The position numbers and the translations under genes were made by a program. Below the pieces are notes generated by a model. That model made no database searches, was not told the origin of the DNA, and worked only from the letters and a program-made list of their open reading frames with translations. 64,000 bases of DNA. Source: Holtiella sp036655075 (GTDB lineage: Bacteria; Bacillota; Clostridia; Lachnospirales; Cellulosilyticaceae). Where the stretch lies: contig NZ_JAVVQU010000005.1 in the NCBI RefSeq assembly GCF_036655075.1, forward strand, positions 1-64,000, given 5' to 3'. Of this stretch, positions 26,369 to 35,335 are shown piece after piece (the first letter of the stretch is position 1; each line of letters begins with the position of its first letter).

Positions 26369-27303
26369 TGTTTTCCTCCTAAAACACTCATTGTATTTTG
26401 TAATGAGGTCTCATCTTCTATATTTAACACTGTAACATCTGATGAAATTTTACTCACAAAATTACAAAGGGTTTTCTTAACGCCAATTTCAATAAAGGTA
26501 TCAAAGCCTTCATTAATAAGTTTTTCTATACTTTCTCTAAAACGTACACCTGTTACAATTTGAAGCGGAATATTACAAATGGCCTCTTCTGTATTCATAT
26601 AGTCTGCTGTGACATTACTCACAATAGGTGTCGTTACTTCTTTAAAGTTAAAAGATTTAAGCTCTTCTTTTAAGTTATCTGCCGCTTTGTCCATAAGTGG
26701 ACTATGAAAAGCACCACTTACATTTAAAGGCATAACACGTCTAGCGCCCTTTTCTTTAAGAAGAGGAGTAGCCTTCTCAATTGCTGCTTTTTCGCCTGAT
26801 ATAACAACTTGCCCTGGGCAGTTATCATTTGCGACTACGAGTTCCAATCCTTCAGCGCATATAAGTTCACATACTTCTTCTATTAATGCTAACTGAAGTC
26901 CAATAACAGCAGCCATGCCTCCATCTTTTTCTTTAGCACATTCATCCATATAGTGTGCTCTCTTATCAACAAGCTTGAGTGCTTCTTCAAAACTCAGCAC
27001 ACCACTTGCAACAAGTGCACTATACTCTCCTAAACTAAAACCAAGTACTGCGTCAGGCACAATACCTTGTGCCTTTGCAGCATTAAAGGCAGCAATACTT
27101 GTGGTAAAAAGTGCAGCTTGCGTATAACGTGTTTGATTAATAAGTCCGTTTGTATCTTCAAAACATACTTCTTTTACATCCCAGTCGAGTACGTTTGAAG
27201 CTTTATCGAAAGTCTCTTGACTCTCAGAATAATTTTCATATAAGTTCTTACCCATTCCTGCAAATTGGGCACCTTGCCCAGAAAATAAAAATGCAATTTT
27301 CAC
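26362..27303 (-). CDS. fabD: Malonyl-CoA:ACP transacylase
   Basis: The enzyme loads malonyl groups from CoA onto ACP. It has FLFSGQGAQ at the N-terminus, the active-site GFSLGEYSALVASG serine motif, and His in GAFHSPLM. I prefer the GTG at 27303, three codons inside the longest frame, since the protein then begins MKIAFLFSGQGAQ as in relatives and GAGGTAGG lies at good distance; the GTG at 27312 would abut the ribosome site. Length from there is 313 residues, normal for FabD. Confidence 0.95.
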   Translation of the reverse strand: MKIAFLFSGQGAQFAGMGKNLYENYSESQETFDKASNVLDWDVKEVCFEDTNGLINQTRYTQAALFTTSIAAFNAAKAQGIVPDAVLGFSLGEYSALVASGVLSFEEALKLVDKRAHYMDECAKEKDGGMAAVIGLQLALIEEVCELICAEGLELVVANDNCPGQVVISGEKAAIEKATPLLKEKGARRVMPLNVSGAFHSPLMDKAADNLKEELKSFNFKEVTTPIVSNVTADYMNTEEAICNIPLQIVTGVRFRESIEKLINEGFDTFIEIGVKKTLCNFVSKISSDVTVLNIEDETSLQNTMSVLGGKQC

Positions 27304-27382
27304 TTTTTCCACCCTACCTCTAGTTTGATTTTAAAACTTTGTCTTTCAAAGTTTGATTTACAAAGTATTTGTTTAGTCTTAT

Positions 27383-28312
27383 TTATTCGACAATGTGAGA
27401 AAGTCTTTTGTTTTGTTCTGTCATAATATCATCGATAATTTCTTTAGCTGTTTGTTCTTCTTTAACCATACCAGCGATTTGTCCTGACATCACAGTACCA
27501 TTTACAACATCTCCATCAACAACTGCTGCTCTTAAACCACCTGCACCAAGTACTTCGAGTTCTTCCACACTAGCACCTTGCTTTTCGAGTTTGCTAAATT
27601 CTCTTGAAAGTTTATTTCTAAGTGCGCGTACTGGATGTCCTGTACTTCTGCCTGTTACAACCGTATCAATATCACTTGCTTTAATTACGCGTTGTTTGTA
27701 GTTCTCATGTACGGTACATTCTTTTGCGACTAAAAATCTTGTTCCTATTTGTACAGCGTCTGCACCTAACATCATCGTTGCTGCAAATCCTCTGTGATCC
27801 GCAATACCTCCTGCTGCAATAACAGGAATATTTACTGCATCTACAATTTGTGGAATAAGTACCATTGTTGTAAGTTCACCAATATGTCCACCTGCTTCAC
27901 AGCCTTCTGCAATCACTGCATCAGCGCCCTGTTTTTCCATTCTTCTTGCAAGTGCTACAGACGGTACAACCGGAATAACTTTAATACCCGCTTCTTTCCA
28001 CATGTTGATGTATTTACCTGGATCTCCAGCGCCTGTTGTTACAATACTTGCACCTTCTTCAACAACTATATTAGCTACTTCTTCTGCATATGGACTAAGT
28101 AACATAATATTGACACCAAATGGTTTGTCCGTCATTACTTTGAGTGCACGAATTTCTTTTCTAAGCCATTCACCCGGTGCATTACCAGCAGCAATAATTC
28201 CTAATCCCCCAGCCTCTGATACAGCGGCAGCTATAGCGTGGTCAGCAATCCACGCCATGGCCCCTTGGAAAATAGGATATTGAATATTTAACATTTCACA
28301 TACTCTGTTCAT
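27383..28312 (-). CDS. fabK: Enoyl-ACP reductase II, FMN-dependent
   Basis: The 309-residue TIM-barrel flavoprotein does the last reduction of each elongation cycle. It begins with the FabK/2-nitropropane dioxygenase pattern YPIFQGAMAWIADHAIAAAVSEAGGLG, has PFGVNIMLLSP and the FMN-phosphate site AAGGIADHRGFAAT with GADAVQIGTRF. FabK replaces FabI, as in streptococci and many clostridia, and makes the cell insensitive to FabI-directed inhibitors such as triclosan. It lies between acpP and fabD in the operon. Confidence 0.97.
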   Translation of the reverse strand: MNRVCEMLNIQYPIFQGAMAWIADHAIAAAVSEAGGLGIIAAGNAPGEWLRKEIRALKVMTDKPFGVNIMLLSPYAEEVANIVVEEGASIVTTGAGDPGKYINMWKEAGIKVIPVVPSVALARRMEKQGADAVIAEGCEAGGHIGELTTMVLIPQIVDAVNIPVIAAGGIADHRGFAATMMLGADAVQIGTRFLVAKECTVHENYKQRVIKASDIDTVVTGRSTGHPVRALRNKLSREFSKLEKQGASVEELEVLGAGGLRAAVVDGDVVNGTVMSGQIAGMVKEEQTAKEIIDDIMTEQNKRLSHIVE

Positions 28313-28357
28313 TGTTCAATCTCCTCATCTCGCCTGATTGTTGCAAGCTTTAATTAA

Positions 28358-28585
28358 TTATTGTCTATCTGTGATATATTTAACTGCATCACCAACTGTT
28401 TTGATTCCTTCAACATCTTCATTTGAAATAGCTACACCGAATTCATCTTCAAGTGCCATAACTACTTCGAATAAATCTAATGAATCTGCTTCTAAATCTT
28501 CTTTGAAACGAGCTGTTTCAATAACCTCTGATGCATCTACACCTAATTTGTCTGCTACGATTTCTTGTAATTTTTCTAATATCAT
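28358..28585 (-). CDS. acpP: Acyl carrier protein
   Basis: The 75-residue acidic carrier has the phosphopantetheine-attachment motif EADSLDLFEVVMALEDEF with the modified serine near residue 36. Every intermediate of the pathway is bound to it. AGGAGG precedes the ATG. The 71-base gap to fabH is the longest among the early genes and holds a small 5-bp dyad and an AATCAAA sequence reminiscent of a FabT half-site, so extra control at this point is possible but not shown. Confidence 0.97.
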   Translation of the reverse strand: MILEKLQEIVADKLGVDASEVIETARFKEDLEADSLDLFEVVMALEDEFGVAISNEDVEGIKTVGDAVKYITDRQ

Positions 28586-28656
28586 TTTAATTTCCTCCTA
28601 GTTTTTGATTAATTTATTTAGTTATTTATCCTTAAAGGTCTTAGACCTAGTTGGAA

Positions 28657-29622
28657 CTATTCCCACACAAGGAGCATACTGCCCCAAGTAACACCGCCAC
28701 CAAAACCACATAAAACAATAGGGTCTCCTGGCTTTAATTCTTCTTGTAAATCATAGAGTGCCATTGGAATACTAGCAGAAGAAGTATTTCCATACTCATG
28801 TAAATTCTTAAAGAACTTATCGGTAGGAACTTCTAATTTTTTTGCTACACTGTCCATAATCCTTGCATTCGCCTGATGTAAAATAAAATACTTAATATCA
28901 TCCAAAGTATATGATGTACCCTCTAGCACCCTTTGAATACTCATAGGTACTACAGTCGTTGCAAACTTATAGACTGCTCGTCCATCCATAAACATATACG
29001 GGCTTCTAGTTTCTTGCTCTACGCAACAATTCTTAAGTGGTATACTTGGCAAGGTTAAACACTCGCTAAGACCGCCATTACTCTGAGTATATATATTAAT
29101 TATGTTATTTTTATGATGTTTTTGGAAAATTGCTGCCCCTGCGCCATCTCCGAAAAGTACACAGGTGCTCCTATCTTCCCAATCCACTGTTTTGCTAAGC
29201 ACCTCTGCACCGATCACAAGCGCATATTCGCAAGAACCTACTCGAACAGCATCCGTTGCAAGCTTAGCACCATATAGAAATCCACTACAAGCTGCTGCAA
29301 TATCAAAGGCTGTAGCATTCTCTGCACCAATAGCTGCTTGCACTTGACACGCTGTACTTGGCATAATGTAATCCCCTGTTATAGTTGCTACTACAATGAG
29401 TCCAATTTGTCTAGGGTCTATACCTGATCGTTCAAGTGCCTCTTTTGCTGCATTAATAGCTAAATCTGTAGTTGTTTCTCCTGTAGAAATATGCCTCTTT
29501 TCTATTCCAGTACGAGACTTAATCCATTCATCTGAAGTATCTACAAACTGTGTTAATTCATCATTAGTCATATGACGTACGGGTACTGCCTTTCCCATTG
29601 ATAAAAGTTTTACACCATACAT
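28657..29622 (-). CDS. fabH: 3-Oxoacyl-ACP synthase III
   Basis: The enzyme starts chains by condensing acetyl-CoA (or a branched primer) with malonyl-ACP. The Cys-His-Asn triad is intact: Cys in AFDIAAACSGFLYG, His in YFILHQANARIMD and Asn in HEYGNTSSASIPM. I start at the ATG at 29622, as AAGGAG lies eight bases upstream; the longest frame begins at a GTG that is part of that ribosome site. This gives 321 residues. The stop of the upstream regulator is 15 bases before this start. Confidence 0.96.
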   Translation of the reverse strand: MYGVKLLSMGKAVPVRHMTNDELTQFVDTSDEWIKSRTGIEKRHISTGETTTDLAINAAKEALERSGIDPRQIGLIVVATITGDYIMPSTACQVQAAIGAENATAFDIAAACSGFLYGAKLATDAVRVGSCEYALVIGAEVLSKTVDWEDRSTCVLFGDGAGAAIFQKHHKNNIINIYTQSNGGLSECLTLPSIPLKNCCVEQETRSPYMFMDGRAVYKFATTVVPMSIQRVLEGTSYTLDDIKYFILHQANARIMDSVAKKLEVPTDKFFKNLHEYGNTSSASIPMALYDLQEELKPGDPIVLCGFGGGVTWGSMLLVWE

Positions 29623-29637
29623 GCGTATCACTCCTTT

Positions 29638-30090
29638 CTATTTTTTTACAAGGTGATACTTTTCTCGAAAAAAGTCTGAAAGCCTTGTAAGTGACTTAAT
29701 AAGTACTTCATTGTCTTCATTAGATAAGCCTTCAATCATATTTTGTACCATGATCTGATGGAATGCCTCGTGAACCCTATAGGCTAACTTTCCTTTTTGT
29801 GTAATTTCAATTTCTACATATCTTCTATCTTCTTCTGACCTACGTCTTGATACATATTCTTTTTTAACAAGTCTATTAATAGATGTTGTAAGGGTTCCTA
29901 CTGTAATACCTAACTGGTCTGCAACATCTGTCATTGTTCTAGACCCAAGCCCTATTGCTTCTATAACATGCATTTCTGTAATAGATAAATCTTTGAAAGG
30001 TGAATCTTGTAATGCCACTTTTTCAATTGTTAAAATTTCATTAAACAACTGAACCAGTAACTCATTTACTACCTTTGCAGTACTCTGCAA
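29638..30090 (-). CDS. fabT: MarR-family repressor of fatty-acid synthesis, FabT-like
   Basis: The product is a small MarR winged-helix protein with a central reader helix (MTDVADQLGITVGTLTTSINRLVKKEYVSRR) and wing residues RRSEEDRRYVEI. It is the first gene of the fab-acc operon, as FabT is in streptococci, where it represses the operon when bound to long acyl-ACP. Two TTTGATT-type sites overlap and follow the promoter. The start is unusual: GGAGG at 30103-30099 lies eight bases before a TTG at 30090, while the GTG at 30105 opening the longest frame has no ribosome site. I favour the TTG (150 residues); either is possible. Confidence 0.88.
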   Translation of the reverse strand: MQSTAKVVNELLVQLFNEILTIEKVALQDSPFKDLSITEMHVIEAIGLGSRTMTDVADQLGITVGTLTTSINRLVKKEYVSRRRSEEDRRYVEIEITQKGKLAYRVHEAFHQIMVQNMIEGLSNEDNEVLIKSLTRLSDFFREKYHLVKK

Positions 30091-30116
30091 ATCTCTCGCC
30101 TCCACTCATGTTGTAC

Positions 30117-30155
30117 TATACTTTGCCAATCAAATTATTTTATAATCAAAGTATA
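30117..30155 (-). promoter_or_regulatory. Two tandem FabT-like operator sites
   Basis: Read on the minus strand, 30150-30138 is TTTGATTATAAAA and 30134-30122 is TTTGATTGGCAAA. They differ by one and two bases from the TTTGATTATCAAA-type palindrome reported for streptococcal FabT. The whole block is bounded by a 9-bp inverted repeat TATACTTTG/CAAAGTATA (30117-30125 and 30147-30155). The first site touches the -10 box, so binding should block transcription. Confidence 0.75.
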
Positions 30156-30178
30156 AGGAATAGTTTTATAGTTGTCAA
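30150..30178 (-). promoter_or_regulatory. Consensus sigma-A promoter of the fab-acc operon
   Basis: TTGACA (30178-30173) and TATACT (30155-30150) are exactly 17 bases apart on the minus strand. Transcription would begin near 30143, inside the operator block, 50 bases before the chosen fabT start. I see no other strong promoter in the operon, so this one probably drives all twelve genes. Confidence 0.85.
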
Positions 30179-30240
30179 GTATTCTTAAGTTTAAAGACTA
30201 GGTTTTCTTGGCAATACTTCTCTTCATAGGAGGACTGCAT

Positions 30241-30591
30241 ATGCTAAAATTACTTACTCAAAATACTTTTCTCGATTTAAGGAAAAGGTTAACTCTACTC
30301 TATATTCTTAACGCTTCTGATATCGTCTTCACCTTCGGTCTGTTAAAGACCGGAATGTTTGAAGAAATTAATTCTCTTATGGTTGGTATTGTTCAAGACC
30401 CCTTGTTGAGCATTGCGATAAAGCTCATTACCCCAGCGCTTCTCATCATCTATATTTTATTAAAATTAGAGGATTTACCTGATATCAACCTCAAGCTTTG
30501 CAACTGCTTTGTCAATACTGTGCTCATTATTTATATTATTATTAACGTGATGCACCTGACTTATTTCGGCTTATTTTTATATACACTCTAA
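30241..30591 (+). CDS. Small membrane protein, DUF5658-like
   Basis: The 116-residue product has three or four membrane helices and the pattern LNASDIVFTFGLLKTG-x-FEEINSLM, matching DUF5658 proteins, whose function is unknown. I start at 30241: a perfect AGGAGG (30228-30233) lies seven bases before this ATG, while the earlier ATG at 30208 lacks a ribosome site. It is divergent from fabT and followed at a short distance by the ABC-F gene, with which it may share a transcript. Confidence 0.75.
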   Translation: MLKLLTQNTFLDLRKRLTLLYILNASDIVFTFGLLKTGMFEEINSLMVGIVQDPLLSIAIKLITPALLIIYILLKLEDLPDINLKLCNCFVNTVLIIYIIINVMHLTYFGLFLYTL

Positions 30592-30671
30592 CTCCCATTT
30601 AATTCATTTTACTTTTTGTGACTTTTTTATTATCATATAGAAGTAAATCAACTAATCAAAGGAGACAAAAT

Positions 30672-32228
30672 ATGAGTGTTTTAGCCGTAAAAAATGTAAC
30701 CCATGGTTTTGGTTCTCGTAGTATTTTAGAAAATGTTTCTTTCAGACTTTTAAAAGGCGAACACGTCGCCCTTGTAGGAGCTAACGGAGAAGGTAAATCT
30801 ACTTTCTTAAATATTATTACGAGTAAACTTATGCCCGATGAAGGAAGCGTAGAATGGTCAAATCGTGTATCTGTTGGTTATTTAGACCAGCATTCTGCCC
30901 TTACACCAGGTACAACCATTAGAGATAACTTACGATTGGCTTTCGATAACCTATTTGCACTTGAACAAGAGATGCTTAGTCACTACGAAAAAATGGGCGA
31001 TTGCTCCGATGAAGAAATGACTAAACTCATGGAAGATGCAGCAGAAATCCAAAACATCTTAGATACAAGTGGTTTCTATATTATTGATTCAAAAATTGAA
31101 GAAGTTGCAGCGGGTCTCGGCCTTGGAGATATTGGCCTTGATAAAAAGGTTGATGAACTTAGTGGTGGTCAACGTACGAAAGTACTTTTGACTAAATTAC
31201 TTCTTCAAAACCCAACAATTCTTATCCTAGATGAGCCTACTAACTATTTAGACGTTAACCATATTGAGTGGTTAAAACGTTACCTTCAAAATTATGAAAA
31301 TGCTTTTATCCTTGTATCTCACGATATTCCTTTCTTAAATGATGTATGTAACCTTATCTATCATATTGAAGATTGTGAACTTACACGTTATGTAGGAAAC
31401 TATGACGAGTTCCTAAGACTTTATGAGCTTAAGAAACGTCAACAAGAAAAAGCCTATGAACGTCAACAAAAGGAAATCGACAAACTTGAAGATTTCATTG
31501 CACGTAATAAAGCACGTGTTGCTACAACAGGTATGGCAAAAAGCCGTATGAAACAGCTTGATAAGATGGAGATTATTGACAAGCCAAAAGAGAAAATTAA
31601 ACCTATATTTAACTTCAAATTTTCCAAAGCACCAAGTCGTTTCTTAATCGAAGCACGTGACTTAGTCATTGGTTATGATGAGCCATTAACACGCCCACTT
31701 AACTTCAATATTGAACGTGGCAAGAAAATTGCTATTTGTGGCGTTAATGGTCTAGGTAAATCTACCCTTCTTAAAACCTTACTGGGTATCCTTAAACCTA
31801 TTGATGGTGAAGTTGAATTTGGTGAAAACTTAGATATCGGTTACTTTGCTCAAGAAGATTCTCGCAACAATAACAACACTGCTTTAGATGAGCTTTGGAA
31901 TGATTATCCTTCTCTTACCAATCATGAAGCACGCTCTGAACTAGCTAAATGTGGTCTTACTACAGACCATATTACAAGTCCAATGAAAGTTCTATCTGGT
32001 GGTGAAAATGCCAAAGTACGTCTTTGTAAGATTCTTATGCAAGAACTTAACTTACTTGTACTAGACGAACCAACTAACCACTTAGATGTAGATGCAAAAG
32101 ACGAACTTGAACGTGCCCTTAAAGAATTTAAAGGTACCGTTGTACTTGTATGCCATGAACCTTACTTCTATGAAAGCTTTATTACTGATGTATGGAATGT
32201 AGAAGATTGGACAACTAAAATCATTTAA
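30672..32228 (+). CDS. ABC-F family ATPase (ribosome-associated type)
   Basis: The 518-residue soluble protein carries two ABC domains and no membrane segment. Domain 1 has GANGEGKST and LSGGQRTKV, domain 2 has GVNGLGKST and LSGGENAKV; both have Walker B ILDEPTN/VLDEPTN. The basic interdomain linker (about residues 245-305, RQQKEIDKLEDFIARNK) is the part that reaches into the ribosome in this family. ABC-F proteins rescue or tune translation, and some protect against antibiotics; the sequence alone does not tell which. I start at 30672, where AAAGGAGAC sits at good distance. No attenuator leader like those of resistance ABC-F genes is seen. Confidence 0.92.
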   Translation: MSVLAVKNVTHGFGSRSILENVSFRLLKGEHVALVGANGEGKSTFLNIITSKLMPDEGSVEWSNRVSVGYLDQHSALTPGTTIRDNLRLAFDNLFALEQEMLSHYEKMGDCSDEEMTKLMEDAAEIQNILDTSGFYIIDSKIEEVAAGLGLGDIGLDKKVDELSGGQRTKVLLTKLLLQNPTILILDEPTNYLDVNHIEWLKRYLQNYENAFILVSHDIPFLNDVCNLIYHIEDCELTRYVGNYDEFLRLYELKKRQQEKAYERQQKEIDKLEDFIARNKARVATTGMAKSRMKQLDKMEIIDKPKEKIKPIFNFKFSKAPSRFLIEARDLVIGYDEPLTRPLNFNIERGKKIAICGVNGLGKSTLLKTLLGILKPIDGEVEFGENLDIGYFAQEDSRNNNNTALDELWNDYPSLTNHEARSELAKCGLTTDHITSPMKVLSGGENAKVRLCKILMQELNLLVLDEPTNHLDVDAKDELERALKEFKGTVVLVCHEPYFYESFITDVWNVEDWTTKII

Positions 32229-32240
32229 TCTTTATGCTAT

Positions 32241-32281
32241 AAAAGAAGCCGCCAAAGTACTATGCCTTGGCGGCTTCTTTT
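32241..32281. terminator. Bidirectional terminator between ABC-F and GGDEF-EAL genes
   Basis: A perfect 15-bp stem (32241-32255 with 32267-32281) with an 11-nt loop has A-rich left and T-rich right ends. It serves the plus-strand ABC-F gene and the convergent minus-strand gene ending at 32292. Confidence 0.9.
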
Positions 32282-32291
32282 ATTATGTAAA

Positions 32292-34997
32292 TTAAATTAT
32301 ATTTTTACCGCTTCGACCAATATTATAATACTGTATACATTCACCAAATATTTTTTCTTCTACAGGCTGACTAATAAAGTATCCTTGTATCATATCACAA
32401 TCTATCGCCTTAAGTACTTGCATTTGCTTTGCATCCTCTACCCCTTCACAGATTACTTCTAGGTTAAGAGTATGTGCTAGATTAATAAGTGACTCTACGA
32501 TAGCTCGGGTCTTTGTGTCTTCTCCTACTTCAAGTAAAATTGACCTATCAATCTTCAAAATATCAATGGGTAGCATTTTAATATGATTAAATAAAGAATA
32601 GCCCACTCCAAAATCATCTAATGCCACTTTTATTCCTAATAGCTTAATCTCGTTTAAAACTTTAATAATATATTGAGGATACTCTAACACGTCATCTTCT
32701 GTTATTTCAAGTTTTAATAAATCGGGTTTAAGATTATAGCGACTTAGCAACTCTTTTATTGTTTCCACACAATTTGATTTCTTAAGAGACCTATAAGACA
32801 GATTCACTGAAATTGTGAAATCGTCAACCCCCTTTTCATTCCACTGCTTGCAAAATTCACATGCTCTTTCTAAGATCATATAATCTATGTCTACAATATA
32901 TCCGGTATTCTTAGCTACAGGAATAAATTTATCTGGTTGAATAATCTCTCCATCTTTCTTCCATCTTGCCAATGCTTCAGCACCTACTATTTTTTCATTT
33001 TTTATATCAAGAATAGGTTGATAATAAGGTACAATTTCATTATTATCTATAGCATCCTTCAATCTTGCTTCTATCTCAAGATCTTCCATCATTGCATCTG
33101 CAAAAATATAAGTACTATTTCCTCCATTTTTTTTGCTCCTATACATAGCAATATCACCATATTTAAGGAGCGTATTGACATCTACAGCTTGGTGCGGGTA
33201 TATACTCACACCAATACTTACTTTGATTTCAAAATTATATAGCGCATATTCAAAACGCTGATTCACTACCCTAATAATTTCTTCACCATAATCTAAGATT
33301 TCTTGATTGGTGTACAGTCCTTCCTTTATAAGAACGAATTCATCTCCCCCTACTCTACCAATGCACACACTACTATCTGAAAGTTTCATAAGCCCATTGG
33401 CTACATGACAAAGTACTTTATCACCTTCTACATGACCAACTGTATCATTAAGTGTTTTAAAATTATCTAAATCCATAAAATAAATTACAAAGGGCTTATT
33501 CACACGTCTCATTGCATTTAAATGTCGATATAAACTATGCCTATTCTTCAAGTTTGTCAAAGAATCATACTCTGCTAAATACTTCATTTCAGTTAAATAT
33601 TGTTTCAACTTTGTAACATCATTTACAATAAGGGTAAAATAACCTTCTTGCGTTACATAAATGCTTAGGTCCACCCACTTATTCTCTCTAATCCTAATTT
33701 GATTCACTATAAAGGGCTGATTAGTACTACTTACTTGCTCAAATACTTCTTGCAACTTAATCGCACCCATATAAGTATTATCTAGAAATTCGGTAAAGTA
33801 CTTACCTATCATATCTTCTTTATTAACTTCCACCAGCTTAGCTAATGCATCATTAAACACTTCACAAATACCATCTATATACCGACCTTTTTCATCTTGC
33901 TTAATGCGATAATAGGCAAAGCCATTTGTCATGGTTGCAAGTACATCACTATACTGACTCTCCTTAATGCTTATACTTTCATTGGCATCTTCTAAAGCCT
34001 CAAACATTTCATTAATATCATTTTCTAAACTTCCTATTTCATCCTTTGTAGAGTCTACAACAATACGCTCAGATAAGTTTGTTGAATTTTTAATTTCATT
34101 AACGCCTCTATTAATTTTAACAATGCGTTTCACTACAAGCTTTTCAATAAGAATCGCTAGAATTAAGTTAATGATAATGCAAAGTCCAATCAGAATAGTT
34201 GTAAATAAATCTATATTTTTTTTAGTACTTTGTTTAACAACAAGTGGCTCCATTATCTTGATATAGTAGTCTTCTTCACTATGTTTCCCCTTCAACTCAA
34301 AGTAACTTGAAATATGATCCTCATTATAAACTATCATTATTTCTTGCTCTTGTGATTGCTGTGTATTCACGCCTCTAGACTGCTCTATCTCAGTTACTAA
34401 ACTTATGTCTTTACCCATAGACTCTGCAATGCTTGCTAGCATCTCTTGATCAATTGCTTTTATTCCTATTAAATAGCCTAAATGTTGACTACTTTTTTCA
34501 CTTTTAAGTGTATCTATTGCTACCCAATAGGGTCTATCTTGTGTATTGATAATGTCTTGTGTAAAAGGTTTCTTTTCATCTATTAACCCGATAATAACCT
34601 CTTGAAGATACGTGCACTCTGTATCAGATATAGCAAGTTTCTCTTTAGCCCCATAAATTTCTTGAACTTCTAGGCTCGGGGAAAGTAACATCTTATATTC
34701 AATGCCGTCCTCCTTAAATTTATCATACAGTCCAAGTTTCTCTCTAAAATCCAACTCTCTTTCTTCCTCAATGTCTGCAATGGTTTCTAATGTTACAGCA
34801 TAGTCTTTAACTTTTCCAATAAACTTCTCCTCTTCTCCCTCAACTCTATTAATAACACCTCCGCTAATGCCACTAATACGACTCATCTCTCCTTGATACA
34901 GATAATCTACCATTACATTAGATGATACCAAATATAACAATATAGTTATTGCCGTCATCATTGTAAAAATACTAGCAATCTTAAGTGATAGCTTCAT
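32292..34997 (-). CDS. Membrane GGDEF-EAL cyclic-di-GMP enzyme with sensor, HAMP and PAS domains
   Basis: The 901-residue protein has a membrane helix (about 7-29), an extracytoplasmic sensor domain to about residue 268, a second helix (about 268-292), HAMP, a PAS-like domain (about 350-465), GGDEF and EAL. The GGDEF motif is intact (GRVGGDEFVLI) but no RxxD inhibitory site lies five residues before it. The EAL domain keeps EALARW, NLSYR, EITEDD, DDFGVGYS, KIDRS and EGVE, so phosphodiesterase activity is likely. The protein can therefore make and/or degrade cyclic-di-GMP in response to an external signal. It is monocistronic. Confidence 0.92.
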   Translation of the reverse strand: MKLSLKIASIFTMMTAITILLYLVSSNVMVDYLYQGEMSRISGISGGVINRVEGEEEKFIGKVKDYAVTLETIADIEEERELDFREKLGLYDKFKEDGIEYKMLLSPSLEVQEIYGAKEKLAISDTECTYLQEVIIGLIDEKKPFTQDIINTQDRPYWVAIDTLKSEKSSQHLGYLIGIKAIDQEMLASIAESMGKDISLVTEIEQSRGVNTQQSQEQEIMIVYNEDHISSYFELKGKHSEEDYYIKIMEPLVVKQSTKKNIDLFTTILIGLCIIINLILAILIEKLVVKRIVKINRGVNEIKNSTNLSERIVVDSTKDEIGSLENDINEMFEALEDANESISIKESQYSDVLATMTNGFAYYRIKQDEKGRYIDGICEVFNDALAKLVEVNKEDMIGKYFTEFLDNTYMGAIKLQEVFEQVSSTNQPFIVNQIRIRENKWVDLSIYVTQEGYFTLIVNDVTKLKQYLTEMKYLAEYDSLTNLKNRHSLYRHLNAMRRVNKPFVIYFMDLDNFKTLNDTVGHVEGDKVLCHVANGLMKLSDSSVCIGRVGGDEFVLIKEGLYTNQEILDYGEEIIRVVNQRFEYALYNFEIKVSIGVSIYPHQAVDVNTLLKYGDIAMYRSKKNGGNSTYIFADAMMEDLEIEARLKDAIDNNEIVPYYQPILDIKNEKIVGAEALARWKKDGEIIQPDKFIPVAKNTGYIVDIDYMILERACEFCKQWNEKGVDDFTISVNLSYRSLKKSNCVETIKELLSRYNLKPDLLKLEITEDDVLEYPQYIIKVLNEIKLLGIKVALDDFGVGYSLFNHIKMLPIDILKIDRSILLEVGEDTKTRAIVESLINLAHTLNLEVICEGVEDAKQMQVLKAIDCDMIQGYFISQPVEEKIFGECIQYYNIGRSGKNII

Positions 34998-35074
34998 ATT
35001 TTGTCCCCCTTAAAATGCTTACTATTGTTTTTTTCTTTCATTATACTAAAACTTTAGAATAATAAAAGGATTTA

Positions 35075-35173
35075 TTAATGAAAATTTGTTTGAAAATCTA
35101 CTTTTTTAGTAGTTTCTTTCACAAATTGTAGAAATAAAGGATGTGGTCTCCTTGTATTTTCATTAACATTCTT
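35075..35173 (-). pseudogene. Possible relic of a CTP synthase C-terminus
   Basis: Thirty-two codons ending in a stop contain RRPHPLFLQFVKETTKK, resembling the extreme C-terminus of CTP synthase (RPxRPHPLFxxF). No upstream CTP-synthase sequence in the same frame is seen. The match is short, so this is a low-confidence call. Confidence 0.25.
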
Positions 35174-35313
35174 TCAAATACATCCCCCTCACACTTCAGA
35201 CCTAACACTTCTGTTACACCCAGTAATTCATTACGAAGTTCCTTAGCGATTACCTAGACAGCACTTTCACCTGCAAACATAGTCCAGCTTAGCTAGACGC
35301 ACAGCATAATAAA

Positions 35314-35335
35314 AGCGCCCACTATAAAGGGCGCT
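35314..35335 (-). terminator. Terminator downstream of murG
   Basis: AGCGCCC (35314-35320) pairs with GGGCGCT (35329-35335); on the minus strand the stem is followed by TTTTATT. It lies about 93 bases after the murG stop. Confidence 0.8.
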
